Below, one piece after another: positions 50,994 to 59,297 of a DNA stretch of 64,000 nt (the first letter of the stretch is position 1; every line of letters begins with the position of its first letter). Position numbers and translations under genes: made by a program. Below the pieces are notes generated by a model. The model searched no databases and had not been told where the DNA came from. It saw only the letters and a list, made by a program, of their open reading frames with translations. Origin of the DNA: Aldehydirespirator sp965200005. GTDB taxonomy: Bacteria; Actinomycetota; Acidimicrobiia; Acidimicrobiales; Aldehydirespiratoraceae. The stretch covers positions 2,294,001 to 2,358,000 of the forward strand of contig OZ241331.1 in NCBI GenBank assembly GCA_965200005.1, in the 5' to 3' direction.

Positions 50994-53162
50994 ATGTATC
51001 AACGTGTACCAGTAATGTCTCGCGTGGCGTTCAGCCTGATGCTCGCCGTGCTGCTGGCAGTTTGGGTCACCCCTGCAGCCTCTGCCCAAGATGGCAGCAC
51101 CGCGACCCCGAACCCGGTTGGCGTGGAGTCAGATGACTCGGCCGACTCGGCGGGCTCAACTCCTCAAACCGAGCGGTCACCGGTGCGGCTGGCGCGCGCA
51201 ACCTGGGACACCGGCTGGTTCCAGGCCGAGATCTACAAGTTGCTGCTCGAGCGTCTCGGCTATCCCGTGGAGGGGCCCACAACAATGGGCAACGCTGAGT
51301 TCTACGCGGCTGTAGCGGCAGGTGAGGTTGACCTCTGGCCTAACGGTTGGTTCCCAGCCCATGACGCTTTCTTGAGCCCCGGATCCTCAGTTGAGGTAGT
51401 CGGCACTTCCGTTGATGACGGCGCTTTGCAGGGCTATTTCATTGATGCGACCACAGCCGAGGCACATGGGATCGACAATCTCGCAGACCTGGCAGACCCA
51501 GAGCTGGCATCTCTGTTTGACCGTGACTCTGATGGGCGCGCTGATCTAGTCGGTTGTGACGTGGGCTGGGCATGTGCTCTAGCGATCGATCATCACCTGA
51601 GCGTGTTCGGGCTGGAGGAAACGGTCGAGCATGTCCAGGGCAACTATTCGCCGCTGATTGCTGAGACCTTTGCGCGGTACCGCGCCGGGGAACCAGTGCT
51701 CTATTTCACTTGGACGCCCAACTGGACGGTCGGTGAGTTGGTGCCTGGTCGCGATGTTGTCTGGCTTGAGGTGCCCTTTGAGTCGCTTCCCGGCGACCAG
51801 GCGGGTTCGACTCCGGGTGGCTCAGCCATCGCGGGTCTCGATGGCTGCTCAAGCGACCCGTGTCTCGCCGGTTGGCCGCCCAACGACATTCGAGCCGTAG
51901 CTAACGCTGACTTCCTGGCGGCCAATCCTGCGGCTCGAACGCTGCTCGAGCAGATCAAGATTCCCGCGGCAGACATATCTGCCCAGAACGCCGAGATGGT
52001 CAACCGTGGCGGTGACCCGGATGACATCCGCCGCCACGCCCAACAGTGGATCGACACGAACCTTGCAACGGTGCAGGGCTGGATCGATACGGCCGATCCC
52101 GATGCAGTGGCTGTCGGCGACGCCGCTGCCAGCGATCAGCAAGTCGGTGACGGGCTGCGGGTAGCCGTTCGAGCGCTGGCGCCGTTCGTCATTTACGAGA
52201 GCGGCAACTACAGCGGCTTCGAAGTGGAGCTGGTCAAGCTGCTGGGTGCCTCGATGGGCACTGCGGTCGACTTCTATGCGGTTGACACGATCGCCAAGCA
52301 GGTAGACGACATCAGCCGCGGTGTAGCCGACATCGGGCTCGGTGGGGTGGCAATTACCCACTCTCGTGAGGATGTCGTGGACTTCACGTTGCCGACGCTT
52401 GACTCCGGTCTAACCATCTTGACCCCGACCAGCTCATCTTCGGACGGCTGGTTCGCTCGTATCGGCGCCTTTGCGAGGGCAATCGGAGAATCTGACCTGC
52501 CATGGCTGCTGGTTGTGTTCGGGATTGCCGTGCTCATATCGGCCCACGTTGTCTGGCTGCTTGAGCGCCGCACCAACCCCGACTTTTCCAACTCCTATGG
52601 CCGGGGCATCTGGGACTCGCTGTACTGGTCGATCGTGACCATGAGCACCGTCGGTTACGGCGACAAGGTGGCGCGTGGCAACAAGGGGCGCCTTGCCTCG
52701 CTGATCTGGATCGCCCTGGGCACCCTGGTGTTTGCAAGCTTCACAGCGGCAATCGCATCGTCGCTCGCTGTCAATGAACTGCGATCTGGGATCACAGGGC
52801 CAGACGATCTCGCCGGTCACAAGGTGGCAACGGTTGAAGACACCTCGGCCGAGAGTTACCTGCAGGCTTCCGGGATTGGCCCCGTCGTGGTATCCCAAGT
52901 CGACGAGGCCTACGTGTTGCTTGCTGCAGGCGGCGCCGATGCGGTGGTGTTCGATGCGTCTGTGCTTCGCTTCCATGCATCACATCAGGGCGCCGGTGAA
53001 GTTATGACGGTCGACAGCGACTTTGACAGGGTGCTGTACGGGTTGATGGTCGCTGAGAACGAGCCGGAACTGCTAGAGCGACTCAATCTCGAGTTGCTCC
53101 AGTTGATTGAAAGCGGTGCCTATGACCGGGTACACGATGCCTGGTTCGGTACCTCCGGCTAG
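50994..53162 (+). CDS. Chimeric ligand-gated K+ channel: ProX/OpuAC domain fused to iGluR (GluR0-like) core
   Basis: A 722-residue protein with, in order: signal peptide (1-31, AASAQ); disordered linker; a ProX/OpuAC domain (63-367) clearly related to the neighbouring lipoprotein (shared LARATW, WPNGWFPAHD, GALQGYFID, CDVGWAC, TWTPNWT, DVVWLE); S1 lobe (388-478: LRVAVRALAPFVIYE, GYSGFEVELVKLL-like, ITHSREDVVDFTLP); helix M1 (502-522); pore loop with selectivity filter TVGYGD (552-557); M2 (567-592); and S2 lobe (595-718: GPDDLAGHKVATVEDTSAESYL, ADAVVFDASVLRFHA). Arg458 and Asp654 occupy the positions that hold the carboxylate and amino group of amino-acid ligands in glutamate receptors. It would sit in the membrane with both binding domains outside. 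Divergent from the BCCT gene. Confidence 0.93.
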   Translation: MYQRVPVMSRVAFSLMLAVLLAVWVTPAASAQDGSTATPNPVGVESDDSADSAGSTPQTERSPVRLARATWDTGWFQAEIYKLLLERLGYPVEGPTTMGNAEFYAAVAAGEVDLWPNGWFPAHDAFLSPGSSVEVVGTSVDDGALQGYFIDATTAEAHGIDNLADLADPELASLFDRDSDGRADLVGCDVGWACALAIDHHLSVFGLEETVEHVQGNYSPLIAETFARYRAGEPVLYFTWTPNWTVGELVPGRDVVWLEVPFESLPGDQAGSTPGGSAIAGLDGCSSDPCLAGWPPNDIRAVANADFLAANPAARTLLEQIKIPAADISAQNAEMVNRGGDPDDIRRHAQQWIDTNLATVQGWIDTADPDAVAVGDAAASDQQVGDGLRVAVRALAPFVIYESGNYSGFEVELVKLLGASMGTAVDFYAVDTIAKQVDDISRGVADIGLGGVAITHSREDVVDFTLPTLDSGLTILTPTSSSSDGWFARIGAFARAIGESDLPWLLVVFGIAVLISAHVVWLLERRTNPDFSNSYGRGIWDSLYWSIVTMSTVGYGDKVARGNKGRLASLIWIALGTLVFASFTAAIASSLAVNELRSGITGPDDLAGHKVATVEDTSAESYLQASGIGPVVVSQVDEAYVLLAAGGADAVVFDASVLRFHASHQGAGEVMTVDSDFDRVLYGLMVAENEPELLERLNLELLQLIESGAYDRVHDAWFGTSG

Positions 53163-53215
53163 AGACTCCCCGAAACATGCCTTTGTGCAGTGAGCTTCAC
53201 AAGCCTGGTGCAGAG

Positions 53216-54157
53216 CTACGTCAGGAACATGGAAAGGACTTCTCGCAGGTCATCCGGTAGTCGCGCACGAAACTTCATTGGTGCGCCGCTTACGGGATGA
53301 ACAAAGTGCAGTCTTGCAGCGTGAAGGAACGGTCGCTGACAGCGGAGTCTGGAGAGCGCGCTGGCAGGCGTGCTGGCTCCCGCGGTGTAGGTCGGGTCTC
53401 CTACGACAGGGTGTGAGATAGCTGAGAGGTGTACCCGGATCTGATGTGTCCGGCCGGTCTCAAGGCGGCATCGCAGAAGTGTTGCTGGCGCAGGCTGGCG
53501 GAATCGGGTGTGGACTTCGTAACGGGTGCGGGCGTCACGTCCCCGGCGGGTGACTGTCATGCGGATCGGGTTGCGCTTGGAGCGACCCACGGGAGCGTCG
53601 ATCATCCCGGTTGGTGCTTGCAAGTGTCGCCATGCGAGACAGCAGTATTCGCGCAACACCGATCGCTGTTTGAGTTGTGTGCAGAGTGACTCGTAGGCGG
53701 TTTGGCTGCGTGCCACTACCAACAATCCCGAGGTTCCCTTGTCGAGGCGATGCACGATCCCCGGTCGTGACTCGTCGCCGACGCTGGCAATGTTGGGAAA
53801 GCGAGCCAGCAGACCATTTGCGAGCGTGCCGGTTGGCGCCCCGGCCCCGGGATGCACGATCAGACCAGCGGGTTTGTTGACAACCACAACGTGGTCATCA
53901 ACAAAGACCTGCTCAAATGTGACAGTTGGGTCTGCGGACAGCACTTGCGGCGTCGTCGAGCGGATGCGGATCGACAACGATGACTCGGCTTGTAAGCGTT
54001 GAGCGCCGCGGCGAACGACTTCTCCATCGACGGTGACACTGCCTTGTGCCACAAGTCGCGCGGCCACCGATCGGCTCACTCCAGCCACGATGGCGACGGT
54101 CCGATCAGCACGTTCACCGTCAAATGCAGTCCCAACCCGCTGGCTGATCAACTCCAT
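53216..54157 (-). CDS. RluD-family 23S rRNA pseudouridine synthase
   Basis: A 313-residue pseudouridine synthase. N-terminal S4 domain (GERADRTVAIVAGVSRSVAARLVAQGSVTVDGEVVRRGAQRL), then VVNKPAGLIVHPGAG, the catalytic Asp in GIVHRLDKGTSGLLVVAR (about 139), RCRLETGRTHQIRVHLSAISHPVVGDPTY and FLHAARLHFVHPVSG. This is the RluD/YlyB class. ATG 54157 is used. It lies downstream of lspA, the usual actinobacterial order lspA-rluD. Confidence 0.95.
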   Translation of the reverse strand: MELISQRVGTAFDGERADRTVAIVAGVSRSVAARLVAQGSVTVDGEVVRRGAQRLQAESSLSIRIRSTTPQVLSADPTVTFEQVFVDDHVVVVNKPAGLIVHPGAGAPTGTLANGLLARFPNIASVGDESRPGIVHRLDKGTSGLLVVARSQTAYESLCTQLKQRSVLREYCCLAWRHLQAPTGMIDAPVGRSKRNPIRMTVTRRGRDARTRYEVHTRFRQPAPATLLRCRLETGRTHQIRVHLSAISHPVVGDPTYTAGASTPASALSRLRCQRPFLHAARLHFVHPVSGAPMKFRARLPDDLREVLSMFLT

Positions 54158-54205
54158 CGCACCGGACTCCAGCACCGGGTTGCGCGGCCGCAGCCGACTA
54201 AGGAT

Positions 54206-54724
54206 TTATTGATTGCTGCGGTCCAGCGAACGTTGGGTGGGTTGAGTGCGGATTGCTATCCAAGCGAGGCTGCCAGCACCAAGCACTACGCCCATGTCCG
54301 CGACGTTCCACACCGGCCAGAACTGCACATCAATAAAGTCGATAACGGCACCACGCATGAACCCCTCGCTGGAGCGCAACAGCCGGTCAGTGAGGTTGCC
54401 GAGCGCCCCGCCTGCGATACAACCGGCCGCTATCGCACCGTAGGGGCTGCCCAGGAAACGTCGAGAGCACAACAGCACGAGTGCAACCGCCGCGCCTGCT
54501 ACCCCGAGTAGTGGGCCGAGTTCGCTAAAGGTGCTGAATGCAGCACCAGTGTTGTAGACGAGGCGCAGACGCAACGTCCAGATGACGTCGATGACACGGC
54601 CCCCGTCAAGGCCATTTAGCGCCCACCACTTCGTGAGCTGGTCTGTGACTACGACAATGGTGGCGGCCATGAGAGCCGCCACCCGATAGTGCCTAGTCGT
54701 TGTTGCAGCCAGCGGTTCATTCAT
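54206..54724 (-). CDS. lspA: Lipoprotein signal peptidase II
   Basis: A membrane aspartyl protease that removes lipoprotein signal peptides. The 172-residue protein has four hydrophobic segments, TDQLTKWWALNGL, VYNTGAAFSTF, and the two catalytic Asp motifs GGALGNLTDRLLRSSEG and WPVWNVADMGVVLGAG. It processes lipoproteins such as the two binding proteins in this window. 48 bases upstream of rluD. Confidence 0.96.
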   Translation of the reverse strand: MNEPLAATTTRHYRVAALMAATIVVVTDQLTKWWALNGLDGGRVIDVIWTLRLRLVYNTGAAFSTFSELGPLLGVAGAAVALVLLCSRRFLGSPYGAIAAGCIAGGALGNLTDRLLRSSEGFMRGAVIDFIDVQFWPVWNVADMGVVLGAGSLAWIAIRTQPTQRSLDRSNQ

Positions 54725-54782
54725 GGATGCGGCTGCGTGCTGTAGCGGACTTTTGTGTGCAGGTTGTGGCGCTGGCTAGCAG

Positions 54783-55325
54783 CTAGCGGCGCCGGATTAC
54801 CCCTGCTTTCATCTCGACACGCTGATCTGCCCAGGGGATGGCCCGTAAACGGACCTGCTGGATCGGCTTACCCGACGATCTGCAATATCCGTAAGTGCCG
54901 TCGTCAAGACGCTTGAGTGCTGCGTCGATCTGGCGAACCGTCTCGCGTGCCTGCATCGACAAGGCGATGTCGCGTTCACGCTCAACCGCAACGTTGGTGC
55001 CCTCGCCGCCCTCTTCGTCGAACTGCACATCGCCAACTTCACTTGACTCAAGTAGCGAATCAGCCTCGGCACGGTACTCCTCGGCCGAGTGCAGGTACTT
55101 GGCACGCTCAGCTAGCAAGCGCTTGCGCATCTCGTCAAGGAACTCCTGCCTGAACTTGTGCTTGGAGGGCTTCCGATACATCGAGTTCCGTACTGGCGGC
55201 TTGCGCAGGCGTGCTTTCTTCGCCGCGGGCTTCTTGGCTGCTGCTCTCTTTGCAGGAGCCTTCTTGGCTACGGGCTCGTTGGCTGCGGACTTAGTGGCTG
55301 GTCTCGCCTTGCTTGAATCAGCCAT
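54783..55325 (-). CDS. TraR/DksA-family protein with degenerate zinc finger and basic Ala/Lys tail
   Basis: The C-terminal half matches TraR/DksA: a long helix pair (FRQEFLDEMRKRLLAERAKYLHSAEEYRAEADSLLE ... ERERDIALSMQARETVRQIDAALKRLDDGTYGYC) and the finger position GYCRSSGKPIQQVRLRAIPWADQRVE. Only the first Cys of the four zinc ligands remains; the others are Ser, Gln or Glu, so it may not bind zinc. The N-terminal 55 residues are Ala/Lys/Pro-rich with AAKKPAAKKA-type repeats, like histone H1 tails. ATG 55325. May act on RNA polymerase; role unproven. Confidence 0.85.
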   Translation of the reverse strand: MADSSKARPATKSAANEPVAKKAPAKRAAAKKPAAKKARLRKPPVRNSMYRKPSKHKFRQEFLDEMRKRLLAERAKYLHSAEEYRAEADSLLESSEVGDVQFDEEGGEGTNVAVERERDIALSMQARETVRQIDAALKRLDDGTYGYCRSSGKPIQQVRLRAIPWADQRVEMKAGVIRRR

Positions 55326-55390
55326 ATTCTGGTGCTCCGGTGGGTTAGCGGACAAGTGACTATAGGCACTCGTGAGGTCTTTCAGACTCC

Positions 55391-56806
55391 CTACCGCTTA
55401 GATGCCTTGCCTTTACCGAAGAAAGCCGACATCGCAGCGTCGGAGTCATGCACTGGAGCATCGTCACGCACGACCCGGCGCAACTGCTCCACGAACTCGT
55501 CGCTGCCCTCGTTGCTGTTGTCAACATCAAAAACTGCAGGTGCGTCAGCAGGCACTGCGGGCCAAGATTGGGTTACCTGCGAGGCGTAATTCTCAGTCGA
55601 AGAGCTGGCTTCTGACAACTGCATGCCTTGCGCTGGACTTGTACCCGGGCCACCGCGTGGAACCCGCTGTGTACGAGCTGCGCGTGCGGCTTCACGCCTT
55701 GACTTGCGAGTCCTACGAGGCTGTGCTGTTTTGCTTCGTGGCTTTGCATGACGTGGCGGCTGCGGCCTGTCATGACGCGGCGGTGGCGCCGGCCTTGAGC
55801 CCTTCGCGGCATCTGGTTTCGCGGTCGTGCTCGGGTCCGGGTCGTCACGCCAACGCACCTCCGGTTTGGTGACATCGGCCTTTGAAGCCACCTCTCGGCG
55901 ATCCGGCACATCCCGGCTAGGTGGTTGCTTCGGTTCGATTGGAGTAGCAGCCACTACGCCCGTTGCCTGGCGACCCTGACCCCTTGCCGCTACCAGAGGT
56001 CGCCTGGGCTCTGAAGCAGTGCGTTGCTGACGTTTCGAGTCGGGCTGCTCAACAACACTGGTGCCATCTCGCCGCGTGGTTTGTGGTGACGCAGCACGCC
56101 TAGCCGTCGAGTCAGTACTGTCGCCTTTCGAAGCGACTGGAGGAAGAACCAGACTCTTAGTTACCAGCTTTGTAGGTGTTTCGCTTAGAGAAGTAATGTC
56201 GTTTACGAAAGACTGTAGAGATGCGAGCATGCGCTGCATGGTGGCTTGCTCGGTCTTGATCCTGACTTGGATGGCCTCACAGCTTGCTTCAAGTTCTGCC
56301 TTGGTCTGCTCGAGCTTTCGCAGCTCGTCGTTCCACTTCTCCCGTTCGTTGGCGATCTCGACACCAACAGCATGCTTTGCCTCGGCCAGCATGCTGTTGC
56401 AGTTCTCCTCGCTTTCGCTTTGCAGGCGCTGAACCTCGTCTCTGGCAGCTTTGAGCTGCTCAGCAGCCGTAGCTTCCGCCGCCGATGTCGTTTGCTCGGC
56501 ACTTCGTTGCGCATTTTCGAGCGTTTCCTGGGCACTTGTGCGGGCTTCGGCAATAGCACCGTCAGCACTCCGCTGAGCGAGAACTAGCGTCCGAACGAGC
56601 GTGTCGCGTAGCTCTGACACCTCGCCCCCCTGACCTTTACCTGCTTCGAGTTGACTAATGCGAAGCTGCAGTTGGCGGATCTGCTCGACTGCGTTGGCCG
56701 AAGCCTGACGCACAGACCTAACGTAGGCACCCACCTCATCGCGGTCATAGCCACGTGATCGCGTCCGGAACCGAACCTCGCCGGAGACATCCTGAGTAGC
56801 GCTCAT
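55391..56806 (-). CDS. DivIVA-domain polar growth protein (Wag31-like)
   Basis: A 471-residue coiled-coil protein. The N-terminal DivIVA lipid-binding motif is VRFRTRSRGYDRDEVGAYVRSVRQA (about 11-35). A long coiled coil follows to about residue 210 (heptad-rich ELRDTLVRTLVLAQRSADGAI ... LRKLEQTKAELEASCEAIQVRIK), then a disordered Arg/Pro-rich region of over 200 residues (PPRHDRPQPPRHAKPRSKTAQPRRTRKSRRE) and a conserved C-terminal tail EQLRRVVRDDAP ... AMSAFFGKGKASKR. Such proteins mark poles and guide wall synthesis in actinobacteria. It sits in the division cluster. The extended tail is longer than typical Wag31 (about 260 residues). Confidence 0.88.
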   Translation of the reverse strand: MSATQDVSGEVRFRTRSRGYDRDEVGAYVRSVRQASANAVEQIRQLQLRISQLEAGKGQGGEVSELRDTLVRTLVLAQRSADGAIAEARTSAQETLENAQRSAEQTTSAAEATAAEQLKAARDEVQRLQSESEENCNSMLAEAKHAVGVEIANEREKWNDELRKLEQTKAELEASCEAIQVRIKTEQATMQRMLASLQSFVNDITSLSETPTKLVTKSLVLPPVASKGDSTDSTARRAASPQTTRRDGTSVVEQPDSKRQQRTASEPRRPLVAARGQGRQATGVVAATPIEPKQPPSRDVPDRREVASKADVTKPEVRWRDDPDPSTTAKPDAAKGSRPAPPPRHDRPQPPRHAKPRSKTAQPRRTRKSRREAARAARTQRVPRGGPGTSPAQGMQLSEASSSTENYASQVTQSWPAVPADAPAVFDVDNSNEGSDEFVEQLRRVVRDDAPVHDSDAAMSAFFGKGKASKR

Positions 56807-56863
56807 AGTAGCGATGATGGCACCTGGCGCACCTCAACTGGTGGATTTCCTAAAGTGCTCCTA

Positions 56864-57118
56864 TCAGCACAGAATGTTCCGCAGGATTGAGAGTCCAATC
56901 AACACGACTATCGGCGAGAAATCAAATGCCATCCGGCCAAAGCGAGCAGCTGGAAGCATCCTACGAACAGGGTTCATTACCGGGTCGGTGATGGTATAGA
57001 GGAAGCCTGCGGCTGTTGCCATAGCACCATTCGGGTTTAGGGGAAACCAGCTAAGGATGACCCGCGCCAGCACAGCAAACGTGTACCAGGTCAGCGCGAT
57101 ACAGATGATGTCAAGCAA
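56864..57118 (-). CDS. YggT-family membrane protein
   Basis: An 84-residue two-helix membrane protein of the YggT family, usual between sepF and divIVA in actinobacteria. Segments: IICIALTWYTFAVLARVILSWFPLNP, then TDPVMNPVRRMLPAARFGRMAFDFSPIVVLIGLSIL. The conserved FxxLDxxP-like PLNPNG and the TDPV region fit. Start taken as TTG 57118 behind an AGGAAAGG-like site; no ATG lies further upstream in frame. Function is not established. Confidence 0.88.
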   Translation of the reverse strand: MLDIICIALTWYTFAVLARVILSWFPLNPNGAMATAAGFLYTITDPVMNPVRRMLPAARFGRMAFDFSPIVVLIGLSILRNILC

Positions 57119-57207
57119 CAGCGACGATGCCTTTCCTCATGACCTGTGTGTAGTCAGAAGTTAGACGATTGGCAACGGGTTTCAGGACAGGGTGTCGGCT
57201 AAGTCAA

Positions 57208-57720
57208 CTAGCGGCTGACGTGCACATCGGGAGGCGTGAGCAGGTAAACTTGGCCAGAAACCCGCTTCATCTTGCCGCCCAGGGCGTAACACAAGCCGCT
57301 TGAGAAGTCGACGAGGCGCCGGCACAGAGCCTTGTCAACCGCTTCAAGATTCACTATGACGGGCTGACCGGATTTAAACCGATCTCCGATTTCCTGGGCG
57401 TCTTTGAAGCCGTCGGGCGACACGTCGTGGGGCTCAACACTGCTGCGCCGGGGCGTGCGCATCCCGTGCTGGCCCCCGCCGATCTCATCGGATTGAGGTG
57501 GCCGCCCGTCTGCATTTGGAATTGGCACCGGACGCACTGTCTGTCCGATGCGTGCCTCCTCGGGGGATTGGCCAGAGATGACCGTGACGCCGCCTTGTGG
57601 AACAGGTGCAACGGGGTAGCCGGGCTGCTGTGTCGCCTGTGGAGCGGGGCGCGACTCGTCAATGTTCTCGTAATACGAGTCGGGGCCTAAGCCCAAGTAG
57701 CGGGCGATCTGTTTGATCAT
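57208..57720 (-). CDS. sepF: Cell division protein SepF
   Basis: SepF anchors FtsZ filaments to the membrane. The protein begins with the amphipathic membrane helix MIKQIARYLGLGPDSYYE, then a Pro/Gln-rich linker, and the C-terminal SepF dimer domain (RFKSGQPVIVNLEAVDKALCRRLVDFSSGLCYALGGKMKRVSGQVYLLTPPDVHVS). ATG 57720 is chosen because the membrane-helix Met starts there; a GTG at 57759 would add 13 residues. About 171 residues, a normal length. Confidence 0.95.
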   Translation of the reverse strand: MIKQIARYLGLGPDSYYENIDESRPAPQATQQPGYPVAPVPQGGVTVISGQSPEEARIGQTVRPVPIPNADGRPPQSDEIGGGQHGMRTPRRSSVEPHDVSPDGFKDAQEIGDRFKSGQPVIVNLEAVDKALCRRLVDFSSGLCYALGGKMKRVSGQVYLLTPPDVHVSR

Positions 57721-57811
57721 CTGACTAACCAATCCTCGTGGAAACGTAGCACGCGCCACTGCCCAACAGTATTAGTTCGCAGATCATTGTGCCACAGCCG
57801 GTGCGTAACCG

Positions 57812-58480
57812 CTAAGCCCGTGTGGCATGTCGCTTGCCAAACAAGGCGGTACCGACCCTAATCATTGTTGCACCCTCGCTAACGGCCACTTCAAGATCGC
57901 CAGTCATCCCCATTGAACAATGTTGTAGACCCAAACTGTCGGCTTTGTGTCGCAACCAAGCAAAGCAGTCCCGGTTTGCTTCGAGGTTACCAAATTGGCC
58001 TATTCCCATTAGCCCGATCAAGGACAAACCGGCGTCGGAGACAGCACCAACTAGAGCGTCGGTGTCACCGATCAAACATCCGCCCTTCTGGGACTCGCCG
58101 GTGATGTTCACCTGGATCATTACCTGAGCCGAAGGTGCGCGCCGCCCGACTTCTTTGGCGAGCGAGACCCGATCAATGGTGTGCCAGACATCGACATGAC
58201 CCGCTAGCCGCCTGACTTTGTTGCGCTGCAATCGACCTATGAAGTGAACTCGTGGCAGCGGATCGACATGTGTTTGTGCCAGTTTGGCAAGACACTCCTG
58301 GGCGTAGTTCTCTCCAATGTCGCCGATGCCGCAGGCTGTGGCTGCGTGGATGGCTGATACATCGAACGCCTTGGTAACGGCGATGACTGTGACATCTCGT
58401 CCACCTGCACGCTCAATACGTTCTCGCAGGGCGCCATAGCGCGCCGCGACTAGTCGCTCGTCTATGGAGCTCCCGGTCAC
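57812..58480 (-). CDS. YggS/PROSC pyridoxal-phosphate homeostasis protein
   Basis: A 222-residue single-domain TIM-barrel PLP-binding protein. The PLP lysine is in VTVIAVTKAFDVSAI (about 37); GIGDIGENYAQECLAKL, VHFIGRLQRNKVRRL, VMIQVNITGESQKGG and MGMTGDLEVAVSEGATMIRVGTALFG are the family motifs. It buffers PLP and affects amino-acid pools. Typical neighbour of sepF and pgeF. Confidence 0.95.
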   Translation of the reverse strand: MTGSSIDERLVAARYGALRERIERAGGRDVTVIAVTKAFDVSAIHAATACGIGDIGENYAQECLAKLAQTHVDPLPRVHFIGRLQRNKVRRLAGHVDVWHTIDRVSLAKEVGRRAPSAQVMIQVNITGESQKGGCLIGDTDALVGAVSDAGLSLIGLMGIGQFGNLEANRDCFAWLRHKADSLGLQHCSMGMTGDLEVAVSEGATMIRVGTALFGKRHATRA

Positions 58481-58490
58481 CTAGCTGTCC

Positions 58491-59237
58491 TCAAGTCGCT
58501 CGCTCGAGCCGGGCCACAAAGGCAATTCGGCCAACGTCACCACGCAACCGGTGCGAGAAGAAGCGCGGTGATGACGTGTCAAGGCCCCAATCGGTGATCT
58601 CGGTCACACCGCAACGTGCCAGCACACCACGAACGGCTGCTCCAAGATCAAGCGCTGGCGTGCCGAGATGGGTCACGCTCTCAACGCCAGTACCGGATAC
58701 AGCTCGAACTGAGGCGAGGTCAACCAACCCAAACTCGTAATCGCGCGGGCGGATCATCGGCCCCATCAAGGCGTGCAGCCGGTCTCCCGAGCTGCTGGTA
58801 ACACCGGCCTTGGTTCGGATGGCGTCAACCAGTTTCGAGAGCACACCCGCCACGATCCCCTTCCACCCGGCGTGGGCTACCCCGAGTGTCCCGGCTCCTG
58901 CAATTGCCACCGGCACGCAATCGGCGGTGTGGATCGCTAGCACCGCGCCGGGAACGCGTGTCACTGCACCATCAGCGGTACTGCCTGCGGCGCGGTCGAG
59001 CCCAGACACGTTGACGATGCGACTGCCGTGTTCCTGACGGAGCCAGGTCCAGGGCCCGCTCATTAGGGCCTGACGGCGACACCGCAAACCTGCCGGGTCA
59101 TCGCCACGGTCGCGGTTGCTAGAGCGGTTGGGGTCAGCGGAACTGCATGGGCTGATTCGGAAGTCACCATCTGAGCGATCTGAGCAGCGCACACGTGCCA
59201 GCATCCCATTGCCGGCGGGGATCGTGAGCTCCCTCAC
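58491..59237 (-). CDS. pgeF: PgeF-type peptidoglycan editing factor (Cu oxidase/laccase-domain)
   Basis: A 248-residue DUF152 (YfiH) fold protein. The Zn/Cu site residues are in WLRQEHGSRIVNV, IHTADCVPVAI, VAHAGWKGIVAGVL and DTSSPRFFSHR. Such proteins remove wrongly incorporated residues (L-Ser at the wall stem peptide) or act as purine nucleoside phosphorylase-like hydrolases. Location between yggS and ftsZ is standard for actinobacteria. Confidence 0.93.
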   Translation of the reverse strand: MRELTIPAGNGMLARVRCSDRSDGDFRISPCSSADPNRSSNRDRGDDPAGLRCRRQALMSGPWTWLRQEHGSRIVNVSGLDRAAGSTADGAVTRVPGAVLAIHTADCVPVAIAGAGTLGVAHAGWKGIVAGVLSKLVDAIRTKAGVTSSSGDRLHALMGPMIRPRDYEFGLVDLASVRAVSGTGVESVTHLGTPALDLGAAVRGVLARCGVTEITDWGLDTSSPRFFSHRLRGDVGRIAFVARLERAT

Positions 59238-59297
59238 ACCCTCACGACTTCAAGCTTTCGGTGTTCCGTTTACCGGAGAAGAGTTTCGGTCTGCGCT

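Noticed and set aside
52634..52670. Simple voltage-independent K+ channel (KcsA-like) call for the TVGYGD protein
   Set aside because: The pore is embedded between S1 and S2 ligand-binding lobes, which is the glutamate-receptor arrangement, so a plain K+ channel does not explain the sequence.
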